Shown: piece after piece, positions 15,864-24,573 of the stretch | Layout: the number at the start of each line of letters is the position of its first letter | Numbering within the stretch: position 1 is the first letter of the stretch | DNA from: Bacillota bacterium | GTDB lineage: Bacteria > Bacillota > Sulfobacillia > RBS10-35 > JAJYVN01 | Direction of reading: 5' to 3' | DNA length: 39,324 nucleotides | Assembly (NCBI GenBank): GCA_021791815.1 | Contig: JAJYVV010000019.1 | Coordinates: 1 to 39,324 of the forward strand | The notes under the pieces: generated by a model | Databases searched by the model: none | Told to the model about the DNA's origin: nothing | The model's input: only the letters and a program-made list of their open reading frames with translations | Translations under genes and position numbers: made by a program

Positions 15864-16805
15864 CTACGGGCTGGCCCCCGCCTCGGCGAGCAGCCGGCGC
15901 AGATCCTCCCCCGCCGCCGTGGCTCCATCGCCGCCCGAGCCCACCGTGGCCGCGGCGGCGAGCATCTGGACGACCCGCCAGATGGCCCTGAACCCGGGGC
16001 CCACCGGCCGTTCCGCGGCGTATCCCGCGAGGATCGCCTCCCGATGCCCGGGACCGGCCCACGGCCGGAGGTCGAACGCCGGATGGCTGATGTAGGCGTC
16101 GCCGAAGTCGATGAGCCCGGAGAAGCGGCCGGTCTCCGGGCTCACGAAGGTGTGCTCGGGCCCGGGGTTGGAATGCAGCCCGACCAGCGGTTCTCCCCGC
16201 GGCACGGCCCCGGCGGCCAGCACGGCCAGCCGTTCGAGGGGGGTCGGGAAGGCCCACTCCCTCCCGTGCTGGCGAAGCCGCTCGTCGATCGCCCAGAACG
16301 ACTCGGCGACCCGCAGCTGGAGGTCCGGCAGGCCGCGGTCGCCCGGGAAGATGCCGCTGTCGGCCATCGCCGCCTGCGGCAAGTCGTGGATGCGCCGCAG
16401 CGTCCTGCCCAGGTCGATCAGGGCCCCCTCGACGGCCGGGGCGGGCAGGCCCGCTCGTCGCATGGCCACGCCGGGCACCCGGGTCAGGACCGAGTATTCG
16501 ACGCCCCGACCTTCCCGTCCATACCCCAGCACGCGCGGCACCGGCAGGTCCGGCGCGGCCGCGGCCAGGTGCCGCAGGAACACGACCTCGCGCTCCAGGC
16601 TCGTCCGCGTACGGAGCTGCTGGGGCCGCTGGACCTTGAGGATGACGTCGCCGTCGACGGCGTACGTGCGGGCCTCGCCCCCGGATTCGTCCACGGAGAG
16701 CAGCGCGGTCGCCCGGGGGACGTGCCGCCGCACCAGGGCGAGCACCGTCTCGGCCGGGAGCACCGGGTCCGGGGCCTCCCGCTGAAAGTACACCTGCCTG
16801 GGCAT
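15864..16805 (-). CDS. APH-fold phosphotransferase-like protein with altered catalytic loop
   Basis: A 313-residue protein of the aminoglycoside/choline kinase fold. The ATP-binding Lys is present (VILKV, K57), and the metal-binding GLIDFGD segment is intact (D233). The catalytic loop, usually HxDxxxxN or HxDxGPEH, reads H211-S-N213-P-G-P-E-H218, so the catalytic Asp is Asn. In known kinases this change largely abolishes phosphotransfer, so the protein may be a pseudokinase, or may use another mechanism as AMPylating pseudokinases do. The codon is AAC, read clearly. ATG 16805 has a GAGGAG site. The gene is 44 bases downstream of the Cj0069-like gene and probably the distal part of the copper operon. 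Its substrate is unknown; drug resistance should not be assumed. Confidence 0.85.
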   Translation of the reverse strand: MPRQVYFQREAPDPVLPAETVLALVRRHVPRATALLSVDESGGEARTYAVDGDVILKVQRPQQLRTRTSLEREVVFLRHLAAAAPDLPVPRVLGYGREGRGVEYSVLTRVPGVAMRRAGLPAPAVEGALIDLGRTLRRIHDLPQAAMADSGIFPGDRGLPDLQLRVAESFWAIDERLRQHGREWAFPTPLERLAVLAAGAVPRGEPLVGLHSNPGPEHTFVSPETGRFSGLIDFGDAYISHPAFDLRPWAGPGHREAILAGYAAERPVGPGFRAIWRVVQMLAAAATVGSGGDGATAAGEDLRRLLAEAGASP

Positions 16806-16849
16806 GCCCTGCTCCTCGTCGCCGCCTGCGGTCCGCCGCACCCGGTCCC

Positions 16850-17899
16850 CTACCGCCGTCCCTGCGCGCGCCGCAGCGTGGCCCGGACGAGCCTCGGGAG
16901 CGCGGCATCGGGGAAGGGGTGGACGCAGCTGACGTTGATCTCGCACAGCACGTCGCCGCCATCCCCCGGGCCGCGTCCCGGCGGGCACAGGAAGTCGGCG
17001 TCCCAGATCACCGGGAGATCTTCCGTCGCCACATCGAGGACGCGCTGCATCTCCGGGATCCACGCGGACTCCATCCGGGCCCGGAGGGCCTGGAACTCGG
17101 GATGCGTGGGCGGATGGTACCGGCGCGGCTCGGCCGGGGGCGGGGGCTGCCCGTCGTCCGACCAGAGGAGGGCCGTGACGCGCTGCTGCCCGAACCCCAC
17201 GACCTCGGCGTGGGTCATGTAGCACCGCACCATCCCGGCCGGCCCCGGCGCGCGGAAGGGCTGGTCGATCACGCGCCCCTCGCCCACGAAGTAGTCGCGG
17301 CACCTCTCGGCGAAGGCGCGGAGCGGCATCTCCTGCACCGGGCTGCCCCCCCGGGCCTCCAGCACCCGCAGGACGGGGTCCGGACCGGGGTCGGCGCGGG
17401 CATCCGCCAGCGCCACCCGCCACACCCCGTGGCCGCCGTTGCCGCGAAGCTGCTTGAGGACGCGGGACGTCCCCGCCGCGAGGCGCTGCGGCAGGTCCGC
17501 GCGCAGCTGCTCGGCGCTCCCGTAGGTGTGAACGTCCCCGCCGGACCAGCCCATGCCTCGGGTGTGAACGAGGACGTCCTTGGTGCCCATCTTGCGGATC
17601 ACGTCCGGATGGGCGCTGACGAAGACCCCGCCGCCGGCGACCTCGCGCAGCACCGCGTCGAGGCCCGCGCGGCCCCGCCCGTCCTCGATGGGATTCACCC
17701 ACACCAGGACCGCATCCATCCCGCGGAGCCGCTCCAGCGCGGCGTCGGCCGCCTCGTCCCGGTACGGGGTGAGCTCCGGGTCCGCGCCCGCACGCCGCAG
17801 TTCCGCGACCACCGGGCCGAACCGGTGGTCCAGCCACGCGGTCCGCTCCTCCGAGCCGGACGGCCCCGGATACAGGATCGCCACCCGCGCGATCGGCAT
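16850..17899 (-). CDS. Cj0069-family protein, ATP-grasp-like
   Basis: The 349-residue product resembles the uncharacterised Cj0069 family. Recognisable blocks are VLVWVNPIEDGRGRAGLDA, VFVSAHPDVIRKMGTKDVL, VLKQLRGNGGHGVWRV, VIDQPF, MVRCYMTHAEVVGFG and IWDADFL, ending with LCEINVSCVHPFP. The Lys and Gly-rich KQLRGNGGHG segment and the terminal ExN in CEINVS look like the nucleotide loop and metal-binding residues of ATP-grasp ligases, enzymes that join a carboxylate to an amine using ATP. The substrate is unknown. ATG 17899 was chosen because family members start near this point; the frame is open to 17971, which would overlap copZ. It lies 43 bases after copZ and 44 before the APH-like gene, suggesting one operon. 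Confidence 0.82.
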   Translation of the reverse strand: MPIARVAILYPGPSGSEERTAWLDHRFGPVVAELRRAGADPELTPYRDEAADAALERLRGMDAVLVWVNPIEDGRGRAGLDAVLREVAGGGVFVSAHPDVIRKMGTKDVLVHTRGMGWSGGDVHTYGSAEQLRADLPQRLAAGTSRVLKQLRGNGGHGVWRVALADARADPGPDPVLRVLEARGGSPVQEMPLRAFAERCRDYFVGEGRVIDQPFRAPGPAGMVRCYMTHAEVVGFGQQRVTALLWSDDGQPPPPAEPRRYHPPTHPEFQALRARMESAWIPEMQRVLDVATEDLPVIWDADFLCPPGRGPGDGGDVLCEINVSCVHPFPDAALPRLVRATLRRAQGRR

Positions 17900-17942
17900 C
17901 CCGGACCGCACCCCCCGCTGCGGGCCCTCGGAGGCCGGGCCG

Positions 17943-18155
17943 TCACGCCGGAGCGAGCACGTAGCCGGCATCCTCGACCGCCTTCGTCAACTGCGCGACC
18001 GTGACCTTTGCCGGGTCGTACCCCACCCTGGCCTCGGCCTTGGGCCCATCGACCTCCGCCGAGGTCACGCCCGGGACATCCCTGAGCGCCTTGGTCACCG
18101 CCGCATGGCAGTGCGCGCAGCTCATGCCGTGCACCTTGAACGTCTGCGTCGTCAC
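17943..18155 (-). CDS. copZ: Copper chaperone CopZ
   Basis: A 70-residue single heavy-metal-associated domain. The copper-binding motif GMSCAHC (C13, C16) follows the first strand, and the remaining beta-alpha-beta pattern ends in VEDAGYVLAPA. It carries Cu(I) in the cytoplasm and delivers it to CopA. The GTG at 18155 is preceded by GGAGGGGGAG at good spacing; upstream in-frame starts would give a non-conserved extension. It lies 79 bases downstream of copA on the same strand. Confidence 0.95.
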   Translation of the reverse strand: MTTQTFKVHGMSCAHCHAAVTKALRDVPGVTSAEVDGPKAEARVGYDPAKVTVAQLTKAVEDAGYVLAPA

Positions 18156-18234
18156 CGCGATCTCCCCCTCCGCCGCATCCATCGCCGCGCGCCCGCACGG
18201 GCGGGCGGCGGGCGCGGCACGCCGCCCGCGGTCG

Positions 18235-20730
18235 TCATCGCCCCACCCCCGCGGGCGCCGGGCCACCGATACGGCGCAGGGGACGGAAGCGCTTGAGCAG
18301 CAGCGAGTTGGTCGTCACCGCGACCGAGCTGAGGGCCATGGCGGAGCCGGCGATGATCGGGTTGAGGTGCCCGAGCGCCGCGACGGGGATGCCCACGCAG
18401 TTGTACACGAGGGCCCAGAAGAGGTTCTGGCGGATCTTGCCCAGGGTCGCGCGGCTGAGGTCGATGGCGGCCACCACGCCGCGCAGGTCCCCCCGGATCA
18501 GCGCGATGTCCGCCGTCTCCAGGGCGACGTCCGTGCCGGTCCCCATGGCCAAACCCACGTCCGCGGTGGCCAGGGCCGGCGCGTCGTTGATGCCGTCCCC
18601 GACCATCGCCACGCGGAGGCCCGTGCGCTGCAGCTGCCGCACCTTGGCCGCCTTGTCGTCCGGGAGCACCTCCGCCAGGACGTGGTCGGGGGCGATCCCG
18701 ACCTGGCGGGCGATCTGCGCGGCCGCCCGCCGGTTGTCCCCGGTGATCATCCACACGTCCACGCCCATGGCCCGCAGGGCCGCCACGGCCGGCCCCGCCT
18801 CCGGTCGCACCGTGTCGGCCACGGCCACCACGCCCATGACGCCGCCGTCCCGCGCGACCAGCACCGCGGTCTTGCCCTCGGCCTCCAGCCGGGCCAGCCC
18901 ATCCCGCGCGGGACCCGCGTCGATCCCTTCCCGGCTCATGAGCGCGGTGTTGCCGATCAGCACCGCGCGGCCCGCGACCCGGGCGCTGACCCCGCGGCCG
19001 GCCAGGGCAAGGACCCCCTCGGCCGGCGCCGGCGCGAGGCCCTCGCGCTCCGCCGCCTCCACGATCGCCCTGGCGACCGGATGCTCCGACCGGGCCTCGA
19101 CGCCCGCCGCCGTCGCCAGGACGGCCGCGCGGCCGGCACCGCCCATCGGGACGACGTCGGTCACCACGGGCCGCCCGCGCGTGATCGTTCCCGTCTTGTC
19201 GAAGACGACGGCGCGGATGCGACCCGCCGCCTCCAGGTGCTCGCCGCCCCGGAACAGGATCCCGTTTTCCGCGCCGCGCCCCGTGGCCACCATGATCGCG
19301 GTGGGCGTGGCCAGCCCGAGGGCACAGGGGCAGGACACGACGAGGACCGCGGTCGCCGAGAGCAGCGCCGCCGCCACGTTGCCGGTGCCGAGGTACCAGC
19401 CGAGGAAGGTGACCAGCGCGATCGCGATCACCGCCGGCACGAAGTAGTTGGAGATGGCGTCCGCGATGCGCTGGATGGGCGCCTTGCTGCCCTGGGCCTG
19501 CTCCACCGAGCGCACGATCTGCCCGAGCACGGTGTCGCGGCCGACGCGCGTGGCGCGGAACGTGAACGAGCCCAGGGTGTTGAGGCTGCCGCCCACGACG
19601 GCGTCGCCGACGGCCTTGTCGACGGGCAGGCTCTCGCCCGTCAGCATGGACTCGTCCACGGCCGAGACGCCCTCGACCACCTCGCCGTCGACGGGCACCT
19701 TCTCTCCGGGACGGACGAGGATCGTGTCCCCCACCCGGACCGCCCCAAGCGGCACGTCCTCTGCGCTTCCGCCCCGCAGCACCCGCGCGGTCTTGGCCCG
19801 CAGCCCCCGCAGCCTGCCGATCGCGGCGGAGGTCCGCCCCTTGGCGGCCGCCTCCAGATACTTGCCGAGCAGCACCAGCGCGATGAGCAGGGCGCTCGTC
19901 TCGAAGTAGGTGGCGGTGATCCCGAGCCGCCGCCCGAAGAGCACCCCCGCCAGGCTGTAGAAGTAGGCGGCGGATGTGCCGAGGGCGACCAGCACGGACA
20001 TGTTGGCATTGCCGGTCCGCAGGTTGAAATACCCGTCGCGGTAGAAGGTCCAACCCGCAACGAACTGCACGGGTGTGGCCAGGACGAGCTGCAGCCACCC
20101 GGTTTCGAGCAGCGCCGTGACGGGGCTGCCGGGAGCCGCGAGGCGGGCCACCATGGCGGCCACCAGGGGCGCCGACAGTCCGGCGGCGAGCAGCATCCGG
20201 TCCCGCCAGCGCCGCACCTCGCGGGCGCGGGCGCCCGCGTCGTCCGCCGCGCCGTCCAGCTCCTCCGCGCGGTACCCGGCGGCCTCCACGGCCCGCACCA
20301 GCGCCGAGGCGTCGACCAGCCCCGCCGGATGCCGCACCACGGCCTCGCCCGTCGAGAGGTTGACGGTCGCGCCCAGCACGCCGGCCGCGGCACCCAGGGC
20401 ACGCTCCAGGCGCTGGACGCACGAAGAACAAACGATGCCCTCGATCGAGAGCCGCGTCGCGGCCTCCGGCACCTCGTACCCCAGCGCACGGATGGCGCCC
20501 ACCAGAGCCGGCAGTCCGACCCGCGCGGGGTCGAAGGCCACCGCGGCGCGCTCGGAGGCCAGGTTGACGGCGGCCGTCCGGACGCCCGCGGTCCGCCGCA
20601 GGCCGCGCTCGATGCGGGCGGCGCAGTTGGCGCAGGTCATGCCCGCGATCGGCAGCACCGCCTCCACGGCGGCACCGTCGCCGGTCCCGGGCGGCTCGAC
20701 CCCCGTCGCCGCGGCCTGCACCCGCACCAC
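18235..20730 (-). CDS. copA: Copper-exporting P1B-type ATPase CopA
   Basis: The 831-residue membrane ATPase pumps Cu(I) out of the cytoplasm. It has two N-terminal metal-binding domains with GMTCANC (C33, C36) and GIVCSSC (C101, C104). The transport motif SCPCALG lies in the sixth membrane helix. The phosphorylation loop is DKTGT, with the P1B-specific His-Pro in SEHPVA, and TGDN and GDGIND complete the nucleotide and hinge sites. The transmembrane segment ending YNCVG fits Cu(I) selectivity. The start is a GTG one base after the csoR stop codon, so translation is probably coupled. Expression should be induced by copper through CsoR. Confidence 0.97.
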   Translation of the reverse strand: MVRVQAAATGVEPPGTGDGAAVEAVLPIAGMTCANCAARIERGLRRTAGVRTAAVNLASERAAVAFDPARVGLPALVGAIRALGYEVPEAATRLSIEGIVCSSCVQRLERALGAAAGVLGATVNLSTGEAVVRHPAGLVDASALVRAVEAAGYRAEELDGAADDAGARAREVRRWRDRMLLAAGLSAPLVAAMVARLAAPGSPVTALLETGWLQLVLATPVQFVAGWTFYRDGYFNLRTGNANMSVLVALGTSAAYFYSLAGVLFGRRLGITATYFETSALLIALVLLGKYLEAAAKGRTSAAIGRLRGLRAKTARVLRGGSAEDVPLGAVRVGDTILVRPGEKVPVDGEVVEGVSAVDESMLTGESLPVDKAVGDAVVGGSLNTLGSFTFRATRVGRDTVLGQIVRSVEQAQGSKAPIQRIADAISNYFVPAVIAIALVTFLGWYLGTGNVAAALLSATAVLVVSCPCALGLATPTAIMVATGRGAENGILFRGGEHLEAAGRIRAVVFDKTGTITRGRPVVTDVVPMGGAGRAAVLATAAGVEARSEHPVARAIVEAAEREGLAPAPAEGVLALAGRGVSARVAGRAVLIGNTALMSREGIDAGPARDGLARLEAEGKTAVLVARDGGVMGVVAVADTVRPEAGPAVAALRAMGVDVWMITGDNRRAAAQIARQVGIAPDHVLAEVLPDDKAAKVRQLQRTGLRVAMVGDGINDAPALATADVGLAMGTGTDVALETADIALIRGDLRGVVAAIDLSRATLGKIRQNLFWALVYNCVGIPVAALGHLNPIIAGSAMALSSVAVTTNSLLLKRFRPLRRIGGPAPAGVGR

Positions 20731-20731
20731 C

Positions 20732-21031
20732 TCATCGGGCGAACTGCGAGATGACGTCCAGGAGTTCGTTCACCGCGCCCTCGCCGTCGCCGCTCTGGAG
20801 CGCTCCGACGACGCATCCCCGCACGTGCGATTCCAACAACGAGTGCCCCACCGCGAGGGCGGCGGAACGGATCGCCGCCAGCTGCACGAGGATGTCGACG
20901 CAGTAGCGGTCCTCCTCGACCATCCGCTGCACCCCGCGCACCTGGCCCTCGATCTTGCGCAAGCGCCCGAGCAGCGCGGCGTTGTCCCGGCGGTACCTGC
21001 TCTCGGTACCCGGCCCGTGCTCGTGTTCCAC
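20732..21031 (-). CDS. csoR: Copper-sensing repressor CsoR
   Basis: A 99-residue all-helical repressor of the CsoR/RcnR family. The Cu(I) ligands form the Cys-His-Cys set C44 (RYCVDIL), H69 and C73 (ESHVRGC). Conserved basic residues for DNA binding are present early ([11 protein letters not shown]). Copper binding releases it from its operator. The start is GTG 21031 behind AGGTGG. A TACCC-N5-GGGTA operator stands just upstream over the transcription start region, so the operon csoR-copA-copZ and probably the two genes after it are autoregulated. Confidence 0.96.
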   Translation of the reverse strand: MEHEHGPGTESRYRRDNAALLGRLRKIEGQVRGVQRMVEEDRYCVDILVQLAAIRSAALAVGHSLLESHVRGCVVGALQSGDGEGAVNELLDVISQFAR

Positions 21032-21044
21032 GGCCCACCTGCCA

Positions 21045-21059
21045 TACCCCGGTAGGGTA
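21045..21059. promoter_or_regulatory. CsoR operator
   Basis: TACCC-CGGTA-GGGTA is an exact inverted repeat of the type bound by CsoR proteins (TACCC, about five bases, GGGTA). It sits between the predicted -10 element and the csoR start codon, where bound repressor would block RNA polymerase. Confidence 0.8.
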
Positions 21060-21065
21060 CCATCG

Positions 21066-21095
21066 AGGATAGTCGTGCCGCCCGCCGCACGTCAA
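21066..21095 (-). promoter_or_regulatory. Promoter of the copper operon
   Basis: On the minus strand TTGACG (21095-21090) and TATCCT (21071-21066) are separated by 18 bases, a good vegetative promoter. The predicted transcription start falls at about 21059, at the edge of the CsoR operator. Confidence 0.7.
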
Positions 21096-21451
21096 GCCGG
21101 CATGCCTCCAGCGCCTCGACCCCCGGCCGTGGGGCCCGGCATGACGCGCATGCCCCCGCCATCCACGGCACGCGCCGGTCCACGGCGCCGGGCTGAGCCG
21201 GCCCGAGCACCGCCGCCGGCCATCACGGCCGGTGGCGTCCTGCCCTGCGGCAACCGCATGCCCGCATGGCGGGCCGGAGCCCAGAAGGGTCCGATCCCCG
21301 CTCCGGACCAGCGCAGATCCGCCGCCACGCACCCCGGCGCGCCGAGCAACGCCGCGGCGCCGCCAGGTTGCGTCGGCACACGTCTCGAACGAACCGGGTG
21401 GCCGGCGCTTGCCCGAGGCGGCCCCGGCCCCTTACCCTGCCAGGAGGGTGG
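21096..21451. other. Gene-free divergent region between csoR and pyrK
   Basis: About 355 bases without a supported gene, RNA element or strong plus-strand promoter. The last 15 bases hold the AGGAGG ribosome site of pyrK. I saw no PyrR-type attenuator hairpin that I could support. Confidence 0.45.
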
Positions 21452-22345
21452 ATGCGGGTGGAGGCTCCCGGGCCCGCGGGCGGTCCCGACCGCAGACGGC
21501 GCTCCCCCTGGGTGCGGGAGGAGGCCCTGGTGCTCGCCCAGGACCAGGGCGGCCCCGATTGGTTCCGCCTCCTCCTCCGCGCCCCGCGCATCGCGCCGCT
21601 CGCCTGGCCCGGCCAGTTCCTGCAGGTCGCCGTGCGGCCCGTGGCGACGGGCCTCCCGGGCCCGGCGGGTGCGCCCGACCTTGCGGGGAGCGATCCGCTG
21701 CTGCCGCGTCCCCTCTCGATCTGCACCCTCGACCCGGAGGGCGGCAGCCTTTCGGTCGTGTACCGGGTGGCGGGGCGCGGCACGGCGCTCCTGGCGAGCG
21801 CCCGCCCGGGCGAGCGCCTGGCGCTGCTGGGACCGCTCGGCCTCTCCTTTCCGGATCCTGGGGGCGCCGCCTCCCGCCCGCTCCACCTGGTGGGCGGCGG
21901 CCTCGGCATCCCTCCGCTGGCCTGCGCCGCCGCGTGGGCCCGCGCCGGCGGGCGCCGCCCCCAGGCCCTGCTCGGCGCCCGCGGGGCCGCGGGTCTCGCC
22001 GGCGCGGCGGAGGTGGCTGCCTGCGGCGCGCCGGTCCAGGCGGTGACGGAGGACGGCAGCGCGGGCGTGCGCGGGCTCGTCACGGACGTCCTGCGCGAGC
22101 GCCTGGCGCCCGGCGACGAGGTGTGGTCCTGCGGGCCCCCGGCGATGCTGGCCGCGGTGCAGCGCCTGTGCGCGGCGCAGGGCGCCGAGGCCTGGCTGTG
22201 CGTCGAACGCGCCATGGCCTGCGGCTTCGGGGTGTGCCTGGGGTGCGCGGTCGCCCGTTCCGACGGCGGGGGCTTCCTGCGGGCATGCGTCGACGGCCCC
22301 GTGTTCCGGGCCGGGGACGTCGACGTGGCCGAGCCCCGGCGGTGA
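21452..22345 (+). CDS. pyrK: Dihydroorotate dehydrogenase electron-transfer subunit PyrK
   Basis: A 297-residue flavoprotein that passes electrons from PyrD's FMN to NAD+. The ferredoxin-reductase-like fold shows the FAD motif RPLSIC, the nucleotide-binding loop LVGGGLGIPPL and the CGPPAML segment. A C-terminal [2Fe-2S] site reads CGFGVCLGC plus a Cys further on (FLRAC). ATG 21452 follows AGGAGG by five bases; the frame is open further up but without a ribosome site. pyrD follows after 17 bases, so the two form the heterotetrameric type 1B enzyme of pyrimidine synthesis. No other pyr genes are nearby. Confidence 0.94.
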   Translation: MRVEAPGPAGGPDRRRRSPWVREEALVLAQDQGGPDWFRLLLRAPRIAPLAWPGQFLQVAVRPVATGLPGPAGAPDLAGSDPLLPRPLSICTLDPEGGSLSVVYRVAGRGTALLASARPGERLALLGPLGLSFPDPGGAASRPLHLVGGGLGIPPLACAAAWARAGGRRPQALLGARGAAGLAGAAEVAACGAPVQAVTEDGSAGVRGLVTDVLRERLAPGDEVWSCGPPAMLAAVQRLCAAQGAEAWLCVERAMACGFGVCLGCAVARSDGGGFLRACVDGPVFRAGDVDVAEPRR

Positions 22346-22362
22346 CGCGGCGCGAGGGAGCG

Positions 22363-23322
22363 ATGCGCATCATGGATGGGCCGCCCGGGGCGCGGACCGG
22401 CGCCGCGCCGCTGCTCGCCGTCGACGTCGCCGGCATCCGCTGCGCGAACCCGGTGTGGGCCGCGTCCGGCTGCGCCGGCTACGGGCGGGAGCTGGCCGCG
22501 GCCTGGCCGCTCTCCGCGCTCGGGGCCCTGTGCGTCAAGGGTACGTCCCTGGAACCCTGGCGGGGCAACCCCGGGCCGCGCGTCGCCGAGACCGCCTGCG
22601 GCATGCTCAACGCCATCGGCCTGCAGAATCCCGGGGTCGACCACCTGCTCACCCGGGACCTGCCATGGCTGGTCCGGCAGGGAACGGCGGTCGTGGTGAA
22701 CATCGTCGGCCGGACGATCGAGGAGTATGCCGCGGTCGCCCGCCGGCTCGGCGACGCGCCGGCGGGGGCCGTCGCGGGCGTGGAGCTGAACATCTCCTGC
22801 CCGAATGTGCGGGAAGGCGGTCTGCAGTTCGGCGCGGACCTGGGCGCGGCGGCGGAGGTCACGGCCGCCGTGCGCGAGGCGACATCCCTGCCCCTGCTGG
22901 TCAAGCTCTCGCCCAACGTGACCGACGTGGCGGCCTTCGCCGCGGCCGTGGAGCGGGCGGGCGCCGACGGCGTCTCGCTGATCAACACCCTGCTCGGCAT
23001 GCGGATCGACGTCGCCGCGCGCCGCCCGATCCTGGCGAACCTCACGGGCGGCCTGTCGGGCCCGGCGTGCAAGCCCGTGGCGCTGCGGATGGTGTGGGAG
23101 GTCGCGGGCAGCGTGTCCATCCCCGTGGTGGGGATCGGGGGCATCGCGACCGGCCTCGACGCGGCGGAGTTCCTCCTCGCCGGCGCCTCGGCGGTCCAGG
23201 TCGGGACGGCCATCTTCCGGGACCCCTGGGCGCCGGTGCGCGTCCGCGACGAGCTGGAGGCGTGGCTGCGCGCGCAGGGCATGGCTTCCGCGCGCGAGGC
23301 GGTCGGCGCGGGGCGGCCCTGA
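22363..23322 (+). CDS. pyrD: Dihydroorotate dehydrogenase (NAD+), catalytic subunit, type 1B
   Basis: The 319-residue FMN enzyme oxidises dihydroorotate to orotate. The catalytic base is Cys in ELNISCPNV, as in class 1 enzymes, and the FMN-binding stretches VVGIGGIATG and AVQVGTAIF are present. The N-terminal part shows NPVWAASGCAGYG and CVKGTSLEPWRGN with the substrate-contacting NAIGLQNPG. Two close ATG codons (22363 and 22372) are possible starts; the GGGAG site upstream suits either. It works with PyrK encoded just before. Confidence 0.95.
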   Translation: MRIMDGPPGARTGAAPLLAVDVAGIRCANPVWAASGCAGYGRELAAAWPLSALGALCVKGTSLEPWRGNPGPRVAETACGMLNAIGLQNPGVDHLLTRDLPWLVRQGTAVVVNIVGRTIEEYAAVARRLGDAPAGAVAGVELNISCPNVREGGLQFGADLGAAAEVTAAVREATSLPLLVKLSPNVTDVAAFAAAVERAGADGVSLINTLLGMRIDVAARRPILANLTGGLSGPACKPVALRMVWEVAGSVSIPVVGIGGIATGLDAAEFLLAGASAVQVGTAIFRDPWAPVRVRDELEAWLRAQGMASAREAVGAGRP

Positions 23323-23431
23323 GCCGCGCCGCCGAACCCACGTTGCATCCATTACGTTTTGAACACAGTGGATCGTGAAGTGCAGGAGACTCGATAAAAC
23401 TCTCGCATGGGCCCGCTGGAGGGATCCGCCC

Positions 23432-24553
23432 ATGGCATGGAAGGCCGGGCCCCGCGCGCGGATGCTGGCGGCCGCGCTGGTGGCGGCGGTCGCCGCCGGA
23501 GGCCCGACGGGCCTCGCATCCGCCGCGGCGCCGCCGAGCATCGCGCAGTCGGTGCCCGGGGACCAGGTGGCCTTCGGCGCCAATCCGGACACCGGCGCCT
23601 GGGCCATGCCCGCATCGCGGCGGTGGAGCGGGCCGCCGCTGCTCTTCAGCGACGCGCCCGAGACGGTGCCCGGCCCGGGCATCCTGTATCAGGACGACGT
23701 GAACGGGCCGTTCCGGCTGTTCTTCGACCACGTGGACGGGCGGGCCGGCGGCGGGCCCCTGTACTTCGGCGTCCTCGCCACCAATCCGGGCGGCGCGCCG
23801 GCCACCGTGACCCTGACCCGCATAGGCGACGCCGGCCCCTCCGCCGACTACTTCGCCGCCGGGCAGGCCGCGGAGCGCGCCTGGATGTCCTCCGCCGCCG
23901 ACACGCGCGTGACCCTCGCGCCCGGCCAGTCGGCGTTCCTCCTGCCCGACCTGGCGTCGCGGCCGGCGGCCGCCGGCCAGGACGTGACGGGGATCGTCGA
24001 CGGCAGCAGCGACGCCCAGGTCCAGATCTCCGTCGTGGCCCAGACCAGCCCGACGCCCGGCCTGACCGGTCTGGCCGTCCTGCCCGCCGCCCCGGACGCC
24101 TCGGGGTTTGCCCTGCGCGGCACCTTCCCGCACTCCGAGGTGACGATCACCGCGCAGGCCGACGGCGCCCTGCAGAGCCTCGACATGGGCACGCCGCTCG
24201 ACTACCTGCGCGGCTACTCGGCCGTGGACGGGCTGGCCCCGGCCGAGGACTATGGCAACTACGGCGTCCTCTACAACGTGCTGATCGACACCATGGGCAA
24301 CGCGGGGCGGGTGGCCCTGATCTTCGACCCGCAGGGGGGACCCTTCGCCGGCGCGGGCCTCGTCGGCACCGGCTTCGCGGTCGGGAGTCCGCTGGACCTG
24401 CCGGCGGCCGGCACGTTCGCCCCGAGCCCGCTCTCGAGCATCCTGGTCGGCCGGTATACCCTGCAGGAGAACCAGCCCCTGCTGCTCCACTTCGAGTGGA
24501 TGCCGCCGGCCGGCAGCTACCTGCCGGCCACCGCGGTCCTGTCGCCCTACTGA
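23432..24553 (+). CDS. Secreted protein of unknown function
   Basis: A 373-residue protein with a clear signal peptide: basic start (MAWKAGPRAR), hydrophobic core (MLAAALVAAVAAGG) and a likely cleavage after ASAAA near residue 35. The mature part is rich in small residues and beta-type segments (YFGVLATNP, PATVTLTRIGD, VTLAPGQSAFLLPDL, VQISVVAQTS). It looks like two immunoglobulin-like halves with recurring Gly-Pro-Asp turns. There is no Cys and no catalytic motif I recognise. ATG 23432 is preceded by GGAGGG. The amidase gene follows after 20 bases, so they may share a transcript. I cannot name the family; an extracellular structural or binding role is only an inference from export and fold. 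Confidence 0.8.
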   Translation: MAWKAGPRARMLAAALVAAVAAGGPTGLASAAAPPSIAQSVPGDQVAFGANPDTGAWAMPASRRWSGPPLLFSDAPETVPGPGILYQDDVNGPFRLFFDHVDGRAGGGPLYFGVLATNPGGAPATVTLTRIGDAGPSADYFAAGQAAERAWMSSAADTRVTLAPGQSAFLLPDLASRPAAAGQDVTGIVDGSSDAQVQISVVAQTSPTPGLTGLAVLPAAPDASGFALRGTFPHSEVTITAQADGALQSLDMGTPLDYLRGYSAVDGLAPAEDYGNYGVLYNVLIDTMGNAGRVALIFDPQGGPFAGAGLVGTGFAVGSPLDLPAAGTFAPSPLSSILVGRYTLQENQPLLLHFEWMPPAGSYLPATAVLSPY

Positions 24554-24573
24554 GCGGGCAGGAGGTGGAGGGA

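Noticed and set aside
15864-16805. Annotation as an aminoglycoside-resistance kinase
   Set aside because: The fold fits, but the catalytic Asp is missing and the operon context is copper handling; resistance cannot be supported.
18001-20754. Open frame of 917 codons antisense to copA
   Set aside because: Antisense shadow of a well-supported P-type ATPase.
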